A DNA stretch of 64,000 nt, taken from positions 74,870,948 through 74,934,947 of the forward strand of contig OY754464.1 in the NCBI GenBank assembly GCA_963575645.1, in the 5' to 3' direction. This stretch comes from Xanthostigma xanthostigma. Lineage: Eukaryota; Arthropoda; Insecta; Raphidioptera; Raphidiidae. Below the pieces are notes generated by a model. It worked only from the letters and a program-made list of their open reading frames with translations, was not told the origin of the DNA and did no database searches. The position numbers and the translations under genes are program-made. This document shows positions 10,606-20,875 of the stretch, one piece after another; the stretch's first letter is position 1, and the number at the start of each line of letters is the position of its first letter.

Positions 10606-11184
10606 TTGACTACTAGTTTTCTAGTGCTGGTTTTCATAATTGCTTTAATGTGCTCGCTTCACACAAGACGTCTTTTCAAGCTTGTTTTGAGGATGGACTG
10701 ATGCGCGCGCTGCAGTGACAGTTCAAATATAAACACAGAGCAAAACGTGTCTGTTGTCTGACTCTGTGCAGAATGACGCCATATTGGTTGGTGGACGTTT
10801 GTTCAAGTCACCCACGTGACAACTTCTTCCTGGTTGGTTTTTGCTCATACCTAGCAGCAGATCTAACAGGGGAAATAGCCCCTGATGTTCTAATTTTAAA
10901 ACCTATCTTGTGAGCTAGCAAGCTAGCCCGCAGTGACGTCATTTCCAGCTTCGTTCCCAGCCATATTGGTTTGTGGGCGTTTGTTCATGTCGCCCACGTG
11001 ACAAGATACTGTTTCCTGGTTGATTCTTGCTCAGAGCAAGCAGAGGATTTAGCAAGAAAAACAGCCCCTGTTCTAATTTTAAAATCTATCTTGTGAGTCC
11101 GCAGTGATCTCTTTTCCAGCCTCGTACCCAGCCTGCCGGCCAGCAGAAGTCCAAGCAGAGTTTCCAGCCTCGTGTGCTTTGGCG
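10606..11184. mobile_element. Rearranged Harbinger-type MITE with internal duplication
   Basis: Related to 8094-8524 and 58338-58779: it shares CTACTAGTTTTCTAG, GTGCTCGCTTCACAC, AAACACAGAGCAAAACGTGT and TTCCAGCCTCGTGTGC. The first roughly 50 bp with the TIR are missing. A block of about 180 bp (GTTTGTTCA.GTC.CCCACGTGAC ... CAGTGA..TC.TTTCCAGC) is present twice, at about 10790-10950 and 10975-11120. Confidence 0.6.
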
Positions 11185-11441
11185 ATGTGTTTCCAGCCAG
11201 CAGTCGTTTAACGTTACAACTAACAGCCTAATAACATACGGTCCCTGTATAGCGACTTAAAAGTTGTTACCCGTTAAACCGTATAATATGAGGTAGAATT
11301 CATGGCAGCATGTTGTAGAGGTAAAGCATAGGAACGTTACATAATAATATGATGGTTTAATGGTAACAGCTAAAGATCGTCCATAGTTTCCTTATAGCAA
11401 GTATAGTCTGACAAAGTGACTATATCTAGAGCACTTATATA

Positions 11442-12206
11442 CAGGGTGTCCCATTAAGAATGGGACATAGAACAACCGCAGATTCTCCAATTCAAAATAA
11501 AACGATTAAGCGAAATATGCTTAGATAAAATGTTACTCGTTTCCGAAATACGGGGTGTTGAAGTTGAAAACTGAAAAATTATTAATGTCCATAATTTTTT
11601 TAATACACCGTATAATTTTACTCAAATCGGCACACTTGTTAAATATCATAAAATGCACCTAACAATAAAAAAATTAGTTCAGTACGCTCTACCAGTGGCG
11701 TACGGCAGGAGTAAGTAATGCTTGTACCCCTTCTAAATGTTACGCCGCTGTCTAAATTTTAATTTTGACTATAATTTTAATTTTTTTGATATTTTCTAAG
11801 TCAATAATGTACACTTGTTAGTTTGTTGTAAAGTCATTGGTTTTCGAGATATTCGCAGTTTTTTTAAGACAAAATTGTAAAAATGAATATTATTAATAAT
11901 AATACAAATAAAAAGTACATGTCTATCTATCTTTAACTGCGAATATCTCGAAAACCAATGACTTTACAACAAACTAACAAGTGTACATTATTGACTTAGA
12001 AAATATCAAAAAAATTAAAATTATAGTCAAAATTAAAATTTAGACAGCGGGGTAACATTTAGAAGGGGTACAAGCATTACTTACTCCTGCCGTACGCCAC
12101 TGGTAGAGCGAGTAACATTTTATCTAAGCATATTTCGCTTTATCGTTTTATTTTGAATTGGAGAATCTGCGGTTGTTCTATGTCCCATTCTTAATGGGAC
12201 ACCCTG
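11442..12206. mobile_element. 765-bp snapback MITE at a TA target
   Basis: Starts CAGGGTGTCCCATTAAG and ends with its exact complement, flanked by TA at 11440-11441 and 12207-12208. The right arm matches the left arm in reverse over almost its whole length up to about 11870. An extra block of about 160 bp (about 11540-11690) is present only in the left arm. The spacer is about 75 bp. TA duplication and TIRs suggest Tc1/mariner-type mobilisation; no transposase present. Confidence 0.8.
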
Positions 12207-12239
12207 TAGTTCATGCTTTTAAAATCTATATTAATAATT

Positions 12240-12676
12240 TAATAAATAATAATAATAATGCGTTTAACGTCCGTTTCTCGACTTTATGTCATAACAGACG
12301 CTATTCGCACCATTACTATTTTTTTTCTACCACACTTCCCGTTATTTTCTACAATTTTTAAACTTCAACTTATTTAATAGCAATGTGGAATGAAGGAATT
12401 TTTAGGAAATTAGGATAAGGTAGGCAAATTTTGAGCATAGGAGTTTGACAGGTAATCGGCCATAGCCTTGAATAAGGAGCCATCCCGATATTTATCTGGA
12501 ATTGTTGAGAGAAACCATGGAAAACCTCAACAAGATGGCCGGTACAGGAATTACCGTTTCTCGGCGAGAGGCAGTGGGAAAAACTCCCAGCCACAACTGC
12601 CCCCGCCGGGATTCGAACCCGGTACCTCCCGAATGCGAGTCTAGTGCTCTCACCGCTACGGTAGACTTGCTGCAAT
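12240..12676 (-). mobile_element. tRNA-derived SINE, copy 1
   Basis: Minus-strand element with a tRNA-like head at about 12600-12673 (box A-like TAGCGGTGAGAGC, box B GGTTCGAATCCC, CGC in the anticodon position), a body of about 340 bp including TTTCCATGGTTTCTCTCAA and GAGAAACGGACGTTAAA, and a 3' (ATT)n tail at about 12240-12258. Copy 2 at 26836-27282 is collinear. Likely transcribed by pol III and mobilised by a LINE with a similar ATT tail (inference). Apparent ORFs here are read-through. Confidence 0.8.
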
Positions 12677-12680
12677 CTAT

Positions 12681-13356
12681 AAAAAAAATATTAAGCACAA
12701 AAATATTAATTTCGATTCGACAACATACAGTTTGTTCACCGAAAGTGATAAAAGTAAATAATTCGTGTATCCTGTATTAGATAGGTACCAAAAAAGTTTA
12801 AATAGTTTTTTGTTCAACTCGAGATTTATTATCGGAAACGGCTCAAGTATATTTTTTTTACTTCAAACTCAGTGTACATGAATTTTTTTGACAACATATC
12901 TTTTTTACATTTTTTAATCTCCATTTTTTTCTATAAATTCATGTAAAATTTTCATAAGGTTACATAAGAAAATATTCCAGAAAAACGTTGTCACTTTATT
13001 AATTAAATACACATTAATAATTATTATTAATAATTTACACATGTGTGGAGTGCTATGAAAAGTTATTATTATAATCCGACTACGGCGAAGCCAAAAGAAA
13101 GGGTTATGAGTTTAGCAGGCTATGTATGTATGTTTGTATTTACGGATGTTCCACCGTAGCGCCTAAACTATTCATCCGATTTTGATAAAAAAAAGGTGTC
13201 AATCGATTCTTTATTATGGCCCGGGTGACATAGGCTACATTAATTTTTGAATTTTGGTCCCAGAGGGGAGCAAATTGAAAACAAATAAAAAATAAGTTCT
13301 AAAAATAAAACCCGACTACTGAAAAGTATGAAACAAGAAAATATTTTCGTCTGAGG
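12681..13356. other. Unassigned spacer with worn repeat
   Basis: The part at 13075-13260 (CCGACTACGGCGAAGCCAAA... and CCCGGGTGACATAGGCTAC) resembles a common interspersed insect repeat in my recollection. I cannot assign a class. No gene seen. Confidence 0.35.
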
Positions 13357-13499
13357 ATAGCCGTGGTCGTATGCCATCTCATATATATGAGGCTCCTCTA
13401 GATATTAAGCGTGATGCACATTGCCCTAGAGCTTATGATCGCTTATTACTGTTAAAATGTAATGTTTTGTTAGGGTACATGGCATACGACCACGGCTAT
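13357..13499. mobile_element. Short TIR element, 143 bp
   Basis: Ends are 21-bp perfect inverted repeats (ATAGCCGTGGTCGTATGCC...), at 13357-13377 and 13479-13499, around a 100-bp centre. No clear duplication at the flanks. Probably a MITE, or a hairpin-forming unit. Confidence 0.55.
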
Positions 13500-14226
13500 T
13501 CTTGTTCCATATTTCTTTTTAATTGCGCCTCGGGCATCAAACTTTCGGCCCTTGTGGTGTAATATACTGTTTTTCAACGGATATACGTGCCTACATGATT
13601 CCCGAGCATTACGCGTAAAAATAAAACCCAGCACTTTAAACAAATTGATCTCTTTACTCCTAAAAAAATGTTCTATTTACGAGCTATACAAATTGAGGGG
13701 TTAACTAGCCTGCGATACAGTTGGAAAAGTGAGAATCAATTCCGCGGCATTGACACAACATTCCTAATGTGTTGAAATGGTTTCGATTTCTTTCCTTTGA
13801 AATGTATTCAATAGTACAGCGGAGTTCAAAGACGTTTTCAACGTCAACAAAACTGATGTATTGACCTTTGACCGGAACGCAGTGTGTAAGCAGTAGAGAA
13901 TTTAAGAACAGTTTCTTTCAGTAGAGCGGCTTTTGTTTTCTGCGTCATTAATCATGGCCGAACTTGCAATCACACTTTGACTTTTTCCACTTCGATTTTA
14001 CTTTTCTAACATCGCCTCGACTGACTGTGGTATACACAGCTTAGTATTGCATTTACTGAATGAAAAAAAGTAGACCAATATAGAGTAAGTCGTCTATAAA
14101 AACATTTTTGGAACTGTTGTAAAGGGTTCTTGGAATAATTGAAGTGATAATTTATTTTAGTAATTTATATTTATTAGTTAGAAAAAATAATTAGAACTTC
14201 TTTTATATAGGCTTGGAGATACAAAC
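13500..14226. other. Unassigned spacer
   Basis: No gene or repeat recognised. Confidence 0.4.
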
Positions 14227-14724
14227 TAGTGATGCTTCGGATATCCGTATCCGTATCCGTATCCGTATCCGTTAGTTTTTGGTGGATCTTTTACCCTTAT
14301 TAATTTTCAATTAATATTTTGAAAGGTGATTAGGTAATAATGAAAACCTGTTAAATTCCATTCAGATTGTTTTTTATTTTTTAAAATCGTATTTGGCACC
14401 TTTATATTGCAAACATTTATCGTAGTGAGTACCATACTAATTATAGTACATAACTGAAAGGTACTAAATCAACTATCTTTATAATGAGATATTGCACATC
14501 GATCCTTGGAAAGAGACAATCTGTTATGAGAGTTAACTCTTAAAGAGGTCAATAATTTTTTCCCATAACAGATAGTCTCTTTCCAAAGGTCGATGTGCAA
14601 TATTTACCGCCGCGCACTCTAAGAAAGTTAAGATCCGTATCCGTTCCGCAGATCTTGAAACCAAAAATCCGTATTCAGATGCGTATCCGCGGATATACAT
14701 TTTTAACGATCCGGCACATCACTA
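14227..14724. mobile_element. hAT MITE, TAGTGATG termini, copy 1
   Basis: Left end TAGTGATGCTTCGGATAT, right end complement TAGTGATGTGCCGGATCG. The 8-bp flanks ATACAAAC (14219-14226) and ATACAGAC (14725-14732) match at 7 of 8. Subterminal GTATCC/GGATAC words repeat near both ends. An internal inverted repeat of about 40 bp lies at 14500-14600 (CACATCGATC..TTGGAAAGAGAC). Copy 2 at 44564-45877 has the same architecture. Confidence 0.8.
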
Positions 14725-14732
14725 ATACAGAC

Positions 14733-15074
14733 TGGTGCGTTTTTAAAATATCTAAATTAAATACACTGTTACCATTACATAATTGCTTATTCGGTTGCAT
14801 AAATCGGTTATTTATAACAGGAACGAAGTTTCGTATGGAACGTTATAGATTATGAATGGAGAGGGCTAGAAAAAAAAACGTAAAGAAAAAACGCTAAAAA
14901 AATCTGTAACGAAAATCTAATCTAATTACCTATTGTATGTCTGTACGTAGACATAGAAAGTTGAAATTTGGCACACTTATATTATAGAGCATGGGGCAGA
15001 TCCTAGCGGAGTCGAATTTTCAAATTTTGCTTCCAGAAGGGAGTAAATTGAAAACAAAGAAGTATTCGCATATA
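14733..15074. other. Unassigned spacer
   Basis: AT-rich; nothing recognised. Confidence 0.35.
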
Positions 15075-15430
15075 ATTCGCTCAATTTAAATCAGATCGGT
15101 TCGAAACCTGACTTAAACGAGAGAGAACAACATTTTACATATAGATTTCGTATTAACAGAATTCGCGCAAGCACTTTTTTTAAACATAAAAAAGCAGAAA
15201 TAAACACTGCGTATAAATTCGATTTTGCCTAATACATCGCGCACGTGGATCGGTTATCCTTTTCTCTTACACAGTGTATTATGGACATTTAAAGATTGCG
15301 TATGTTCTGTCTTAAAATAAAAAGATTGCATTTGTTCAAAAAGGGATGCCCTTTCAAATAGTAGTTAGTTTTTTGACATTAATATTTTGTGAATTGCAAC
15401 GCCTTCTAACTTCACGATTTGTTATTAAAC
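15075..15430 (+). repeat. Diverged unit shared with the interior of MITE B
   Basis: Words such as CGCTCAATTTAAATCAGATC, CATTTTACATA.AGATTTCGTA and TGCAACGCCTTCTAA occur in the same order as in 15661-15975 and 34538-34855. This is an older neighbour copy of the sequence captured in MITE B. Confidence 0.55.
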
Positions 15431-15452
15431 CGATATAAATAACGATATCTAA

Positions 15453-15513
15453 GCAATGTCAGTGGTTCATTGGTAGAATGTTCATCTGCCATGCGGGTGT
15501 CCCGGGTTAGATT
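15453..15513 (+). pseudogene. tRNA-Gly(GCC)-like relic, cut in the T arm
   Basis: Reads CAGTGGTTCATTGGTAGAAT then GTTCATCTGCCATGCGGG and CCCGGGTTAGATT, close to arthropod tRNA-Gly with GCC in the anticodon loop. The 3' half of the T arm and the acceptor are missing: MITE B starts a few bases later and no tRNA 3' half follows it at 16172. Nonfunctional. Confidence 0.65.
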
Positions 15514-15520
15514 ATTTTTA

Positions 15521-16171
15521 TTTTTGACGTGATAACGTCTTATAAATTGATGAATCACCAATCTTATAAATTGATAAAACACCGGCTGCATGCACGAAAA
15601 AGTGTAACGTAACGTTCCTAACGCGTAACGTTCCGCCTGACCCTGTGCGTGCTTTTTGCTAATTTCTCGCTCAATTTAAATCAGATCGGTTTGAAACCAG
15701 TCTTAAACGAAAGAGGAGAACATTTTACATAGATTTCGTATAACAGAATTTGCCTAAACAGTTTGTTTATACAAATTTATATAGAAAAATAGCTGTATAA
15801 AGGCAATGTTGTCTAATGCATGGCGCGACGCGGTCGGTCGTCTTTGTTTGCCGTACATGGAAATTAGAAGATAACGTATGTCTTGTCTTAACATGAAAAC
15901 GGCTGCATTTCTAATGTTTAATTCAATTTTTTGACATTAGTATTTTGTGAAATGCAACGCCTTCTAAGTTAAGTATTGGAATAACTAATTATTATTAGAA
16001 CATAATACTTTGACAGTTGCAAACGTCACTTTTGACATTTCTTATCATTCCGACACCAAGGATAAGCGGATTGAAACCAAATTTTGGGAGGTTTAGGTTA
16101 TGTATTACGGAATACGTTATCACGTAAAACTATCGTCCGTAAACCGACTTTACAGACAACCAATTTTTTTT
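15521..16171 (+). mobile_element. MITE B, copy 1 (with a captured Family A piece)
   Basis: Left end TTTTTGACGTGATAACGTC. Right end ...ACGTTATCACGTAAAACT then CCGACTTTACAGACAACCAA and a T run. ACGTGATAACGT is inverted near both ends. Near the right end is AGCGGATTGAAACCAAATTT + TGGGAGG, a Family A fragment. Copy 3 at 34394-35381 holds the same fragment in longer form, and copy 2 at 19411-19622 lacks the whole interior. Confidence 0.7.
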
Positions 16172-16609
16172 TGAGTTGCAAATAACACGACTAATTTTTA
16201 TTTAGTAATCATATTATAGGATAAATAAAATTTTGGAATAATTTATAAACAATTTAGTAAAAAAATTATATAAATGATACATAATAAATAGCGAAAACAA
16301 TTTCGTTCCAACCGGGCGTTCCACGACACCTCTCGTCTATTTTTTTTATTCATTAGAGTAGTAATAATTGTCAAGCGTAAAAAACTAGTGTCCAGTGAGC
16401 TTTTTTTTCAAGAGAGCAGCTTCTCCTTTTAGCCACGAGTCGTAGCACTGGTAAGGACAAATACTATTTCGTTAATGTAAGGTTAATGGTCATATTTACC
16501 GAACGTAAGTAGTTATTTATTCGATTCTTTGGTTCCATTCCTCCGAATACATAGCTTCGCCTCGGGTATCATGGCGCGCAGTGCAAGAATATCAAACTAT
16601 CAACCAGTG
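16172..16609. other. Unassigned spacer
   Basis: Nothing recognised. Confidence 0.35.
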
Positions 16610-16783
16610 TAGTAGTCAATGTAAATGGTTTAAGTCACTGTAAGCTTAGTACTATTGCACTTACAGTGTGTCATTCAACATTAATCGACTCACCAAAGAT
16701 AACTCCGTACGTGCCCTGTGCTGTGTGCGCTCTGCATATGTGCGAATGCAACAGTACAGAATAGCTCAGCACAGAGCAATGGC
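16610..16783 (+). repeat. Internal fragment of the hAT element at 22.4 kb
   Basis: Collinear with about 22690-22885: AATGGTTTAAGTCAC, GATAACTCCGTACGTGC, CCCTGTGCTGTGTGCGCTCT, AATGCAACAGTACAGAA. It joins a Family A fragment at 16784, a recombination or nested-deletion junction. Confidence 0.6.
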
Positions 16784-17060
16784 GGAAATATTTTGAAAAT
16801 AAAAAAAATCAGCCGTCTTTTGTTTTATGGATCTGTCAAAAATAAACTAGTTCGGCATGCTTTGATTAATTTTTACATGACGTGGAACATAATATTATGT
16901 AGTTAACCATGGCAACGAATAGCAAATATCATATTGAATACTAGCCATTACCCGCGTCACCTCACACGATATCAGAAATTTTATTTTCTTTATTATAATT
17001 AAATGTCAACATTTTTGAAGCTGGAATGGTCCTGTCGCCCATTTGGCGGGTATTTTTTCT
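16784..17060 (+). repeat. Family A, 3' fragment (copy 3)
   Basis: Corresponds to the last 40% of the family, from GAAATATTTTGAAAATAAAA to a diverged right end (CCATTTGGCGGGTATTTTTT). It keeps AACCATGGCAAC, with the outer half-site changed. Confidence 0.7.
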
Positions 17061-17127
17061 TTTCAGCCGCCCGAACGTACGTACTTCCCGCATCAGTGCG
17101 TGTAATCCCACCAAAGCGTAAATGTTA

Positions 17128-17640
17128 GATAAGATAAGATAAGATTTATTTTGCACTAATACATATAATTATGAATAGTGACGTCATATAAAGTTACTAT
17201 ATATGTTAAAAATAGATTTAAAAAACAAATGTTAGGAATTCATCAGTGGCATAAAAACAATTACAGGTTAAAAACATTTTCAGTTTTTTTTTTAAATTTT
17301 TCCATAGGCAAGCTTGCATATGATTAGGAAGCTTATTAAAAAATTTTATTGCTAAATAATTATAGCTATGTTGTACCGAATTTAATCTGTGCAGCGGCAA
17401 GGCTAGGCAATCTTTATTCCTATAAGTGTTGTAAGTGTGAAAAGTGGAATTAGTTTCTAGACTATTGTAGTTTTTCTTAGCATATATTAAACAATGGTAT
17501 ATGTAGATATTTGGTAAGGTCATTATTTTATGTTCTATGAATAGTGGCCGGCAATGTTCATTCCTCCAGACTTTTGATCGAGGGAAGAAATGTCCTTTTA
17601 ATACTTTTTGAATTTTACCGACCCTGTCGATATATTATAA
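17128..17640 (-). pseudogene. LINE ORF2 C-terminal fragment, 5'-truncated
   Basis: The minus-strand frame, open from about 17635 to the stop at 17218, encodes the region after the reverse transcriptase domain: KIQKVLKGHFFPRSKVW, HCRPLFIEHKIMTLPNIYIY, AIKFFNKLPNHM. These match in order the same region of the LINE fragments at 24.3 kb and 51.4 kb (KIQK..R, HCKPLF, IMTLPS.FIYH, FFNKLP). The 3' end carries a pentanucleotide tail, (TTATC)n on the minus strand, at 17128-17145. A dead-on-arrival copy of a CR1/Jockey-like non-LTR retrotransposon. The clade is inference. Confidence 0.8.
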
Positions 17641-17646
17641 TGTATT

Positions 17647-17856
17647 TGTGACACAATCGAACACGAATGACAGTCAGCTGAGTCAGTCAGTCTCTTTCAA
17701 ATGGCACGACGACGAGAGAAGACGCTAAACAGCGAGCAGTGAGTTTATGCGGATGCAGCAGATAAGTGATCTTGCATTTAAATCTGTTCTGAATAATAAA
17801 TGAACCTGTCAATCACACTCACTACTATCTCGGTTTACGGTCTTCTATTCGTCACA
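17647..17856 (+). mobile_element. Short solo LTR, probable
   Basis: Starts TGTGACACAATCGAACACG and ends TCTTCTATTCGTCACA, with an AATAAA-like site (AATAATAAATG) and a GTCAGCTGAGTCAGTCAGTC block. TG...CA ends and about 210 bp suit an LTR. The flanks GTATT/ATAAG do not match, so truncation or an old insertion is possible. Confidence 0.45.
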
Positions 17857-17930
17857 ATAAGCGATTTGTTTCAGTGACATTTAGGTCAAATTTAACGTCG
17901 AAATGTGAATTAAACTTATAATATTAATAT

Positions 17931-18560
17931 TGTAACAAAACTGATGTAGTCTGTGGCGGAAATTATTTATTTACAATGTTAACTGTTTAACAAACAGTAA
18001 AAACACACAAACGAAAGCGTATAACGTTAACAGAAATAAAACTAATAGTTCTAAATTATACAATGTAACACTAAGTAACAGAGAATAAAGAATTATGTAC
18101 AAAGAAATATTTACAACACACAACACAGAGTTTATCAGCGCAATTGTCTATTCACTATAAGTTATTTATTGTAAAATCACTCACTAGAGTTATATTTATT
18201 TTATTAGATTAACGGAATTTATGTTGTAACGCCAGAGGCAAGCACAATTTATGTAACACAGTTATCTGTACGTCAACTCAATGTTAACACGCTGTAACTG
18301 ACTGTACCGCCTTATATAGATTTTGGTCTTTGTTCCAGAACGTTCGAATTGCGATTTCCTGTCCTCTCTACTCGTTCGGGTCTCTACGGCCTGGTGCCGG
18401 CTACCTGCATTCATTGTTGCCTGTCGTTACATGCGTGGGCGCCTCTAACGGTCGGATGTCCGTTACCTGCGTGCATTGTTTGTCCGTTGACCTTCGAGCG
18501 TTTAGTAGACTTTTCTAGAAATTCCATAGGCGTAACATTTTGGGGTAAAAATGCGCAACA
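17931..18560 (-). mobile_element. Solo LTR, Gypsy type, ATAT target
   Basis: On the minus strand it starts TGTTGCGCATTTTTACCCC and ends CAGTTTTGTTACA, with a TATATAAGGCGG promoter followed by CAGTCAGTTACAGCGTG. ATAT flanks both sides (17927-17930 and 18561-18564), a perfect 4-bp duplication. It is a relative of the LTR at 3984-4629. No internal region remains, so it formed by LTR-LTR recombination. Confidence 0.85.
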
Positions 18561-18633
18561 ATATCAATAAGTAAATTTTCGTGCTTGTATATGTTCGCAA
18601 TTCTAAGTATTAAAAACACTATATAAAGCTATT

Positions 18634-19030
18634 ATCGTTCCAACCCACAAGTGGAGAAAGGTACTACATTTTTGAATTAGCTTTATATACTTTCATAAAT
18701 AAAGATAAATATGAACTAGGTTCTGATATTCACAACATAAATACACGCCAAAAAAGCACTCTAAGAGTTCCTTATAGTCGCTTAAATTTGAGCAAAAGAT
18801 CCCCAGCCCATCTAGGGGTAACTATTTTTAATAAACTGCCTGCACATATTAAATTAGCTACTGATGTAAAACATTTCAGAAATTCTCTGAAAATGTATTT
18901 ACTGGAAAACGCGCCTTTTTATAATTTAAATGAATATTTACAGTAATGTTCATTCACCTGACATTTTTAATACTGTACTTTACCGTTTCTTAAAATAAAA
19001 GCTTATTATTATTAGTTTAGGTCAAAAATC
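18634..19030 (+). repeat. Family A 5' end, interrupted by a LINE tail (copy 4)
   Basis: CGTTCCAACCCACAAGTGG..GGTACTA (18634-18667) continues after the LINE as TTAGTTTAGGTCAAAAATC (19012-19030). Only the first 60 bp of the family are present. Confidence 0.7.
18667..19012 (+). pseudogene. LINE ORF2 C-terminal fragment, 5'-truncated
   Basis: The plus-strand frame encodes NINTRQKSTLRVPYSRLNLS, IFNKLPAHIK and LKMYLLENAPFYNLNEYLQ, then stops (TAA 18944-18946). These are the landmarks of the ORF2 C-terminus (NTR, NKLP, final acidic-aromatic block). AATAAAAG and a (TTA)n tail follow. It is inserted within Family A, so it is younger than that copy. Confidence 0.8.
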
Positions 19031-19410
19031 GATATTCGAGGTGTCAGACATTTTAAATGGTTCATGTTATTTGTCAGAGAACATTACTTTAGCGTTTTGG
19101 TTGAAGTTTTTAAGCTATCCAATTACAAAAACATACAGTATCTATAAATTTTACATGTCGTCAAAACGACATCTTTCGGAAAATTTAGAGGGAAAACGTC
19201 CCAAAATCAAGAAGAGTCATAGAGGAAATAGGTGTCAGACTAGGCCTAATGAAGCCATATACAAAGTTTAGGGAGAGTATTTGTCAGTAAAATTTTGCCG
19301 ACGGGCACTGACTATTTCTTCCATAAACAAAAAAATAATAATGAAGTTACTTCTATTTTTTTTTTAAATTTTACGATTTAATATTAAAGAGAAGCAAATT
19401 TTTAAAAACT

Positions 19411-19622
19411 AAAAAATTGGTTGTCTGTAAAGTCGGTTTACGGACGATAGTTTTACGTGATAACGTATTCCGTAATACATGACCTAAATTTTAGTAGCTG
19501 TCAAACTTGGGCCGAAGCCTACTGCGCTCTCGCTTGCACGCACAGGGTCAGGCGGAACGTTACACTTTTTCATGCGTGCAGTCGATGTTTCATCAATTTA
19601 TAAGACGTTATCACGTCAAAAA
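19411..19622 (-). mobile_element. MITE B, copy 2 (212-bp deletion derivative)
   Basis: Retains both ends (AATTGGTTGTCTGTAAAGTC at the left, ATAAGACGTTATCACGTCAA at the right), with the middle reduced to about 100 bp. It defines the minimal mobile form of MITE B. Confidence 0.75.
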
Positions 19623-20591
19623 GGATTTCTACCCCATCCTTCGAGCTTAGATAAATCTGTGTGTAAATCAGAAGCAACAGTGCGACATCAAGTATGTATG
19701 TAGTAAGTAGGGATGAGAGAGGTCGCCCGCATGAATGCATAGGAGCTTTTTACTATTCATTCCATTCTGTCAGTTCTCCTGCCATTTCTATTGGACAGTC
19801 ACACTGTCCACAAAACTCCTAAGGGAGATGTTTTCCCTACACGTAATACATTAAGGGTGCAACACACTGATCAGGCAATTTAACTGTGTGCTATGAACGT
19901 TCCTCGTCCTTATTCGCTATGTGCAGCTGCTTGGAAGAGAGGCGTCGAACGACCGTGCGCGCTTAGCGGCGAAAGCTGGCATTTTTACGGCACATCTACT
20001 GATATAAAATCAAAGGTAAAAATAGAATAAAATATAACAATTATTAAAATATAGATACATAGGTACTGAATACTAATATTATTGAACTATTTGATCACAG
20101 TTTTTATAAACTTTAACTTTTCTTTTTTCGTATTTGGTTTGAAACTTTGATTTTGCACATTAATTTGAATTCACTTTTTACTAGTTGTCCCATTTGAAAT
20201 AATGTATAAAAGTGGCAGTGGGTTCGCCGGTCAATGGCGCTAGATGTCACGACTTCTATGTTACATATAGCGAATAATTTAAGACTGAACGTTGAGTAAA
20301 ACAACAGACGATCTACTTAAATCATTATTAAACGCAATTCAATGACAGTTTCATTTTTACACCAAGAGATGGCGTTAATATATGTAATTCTACTATATTA
20401 TTAAACGAACTTTTTTTCTCGAAAGCGGCTCTAACAATTTGGATGAAATTTACTAAAAATGGGTCTCGGGGGGATCTAGGCAGATCTTATCACTTCAATA
20501 AAAAACGATTTTTTGTGTTTTAAAACAAGGTTATGTAGTGTAAGATTATTTATAAAAATTTACCATTTTTGTTTTGTTTTTGACATTGGTA
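19623..20591. other. Unassigned spacer
   Basis: No gene seen. A GC-richer patch at 19700-19980 has no supported frame. Confidence 0.4.
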
Positions 20592-20875
20592 GATAATAAT
20601 AATAATATTTTATTTCCAAAAGATCTACAAGATGCTTGGATTGTCATACAAAAATCGGTTTTAGAAAAATTCGCTAATTTTATAAAAAGACTTTGAAACT
20701 AAAAACTTTTTAAGCGCTATTTTGAATTTAGAATTTGTTGGAATATTTTTTATATGAGATGGCAGATTGTTAAAAACTTCTATGGAAAAATTCATAGGAC
20801 TTCTTTGAAAGCTCACAGTATTACATTTGGGAGCTTTGATAGCTGTATCATGCCTAGTATTATACTGATGTGTGT
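20592..20875 (-). pseudogene. LINE ORF2 C-terminal fragment, 5'-truncated
   Basis: The minus-strand frame reads YNTRHDTAIKAPKCNTVSF, VFNNLPSHIKNIP, KIALKKFLVSKSFYKISEFF and a stop at about 20663. An (AAT)n run at 20594-20606 is the 3' tail. It has the same module order as the other LINE tails here, but different sequence, so it belongs to a separate lineage. Confidence 0.75.

Noticed and set aside
12600-12673. Functional tRNA-Ala gene
   Set aside because: It is the head of a SINE with a body and ATT tail, repeated at 26.8 kb; the acceptor stem is not formed.
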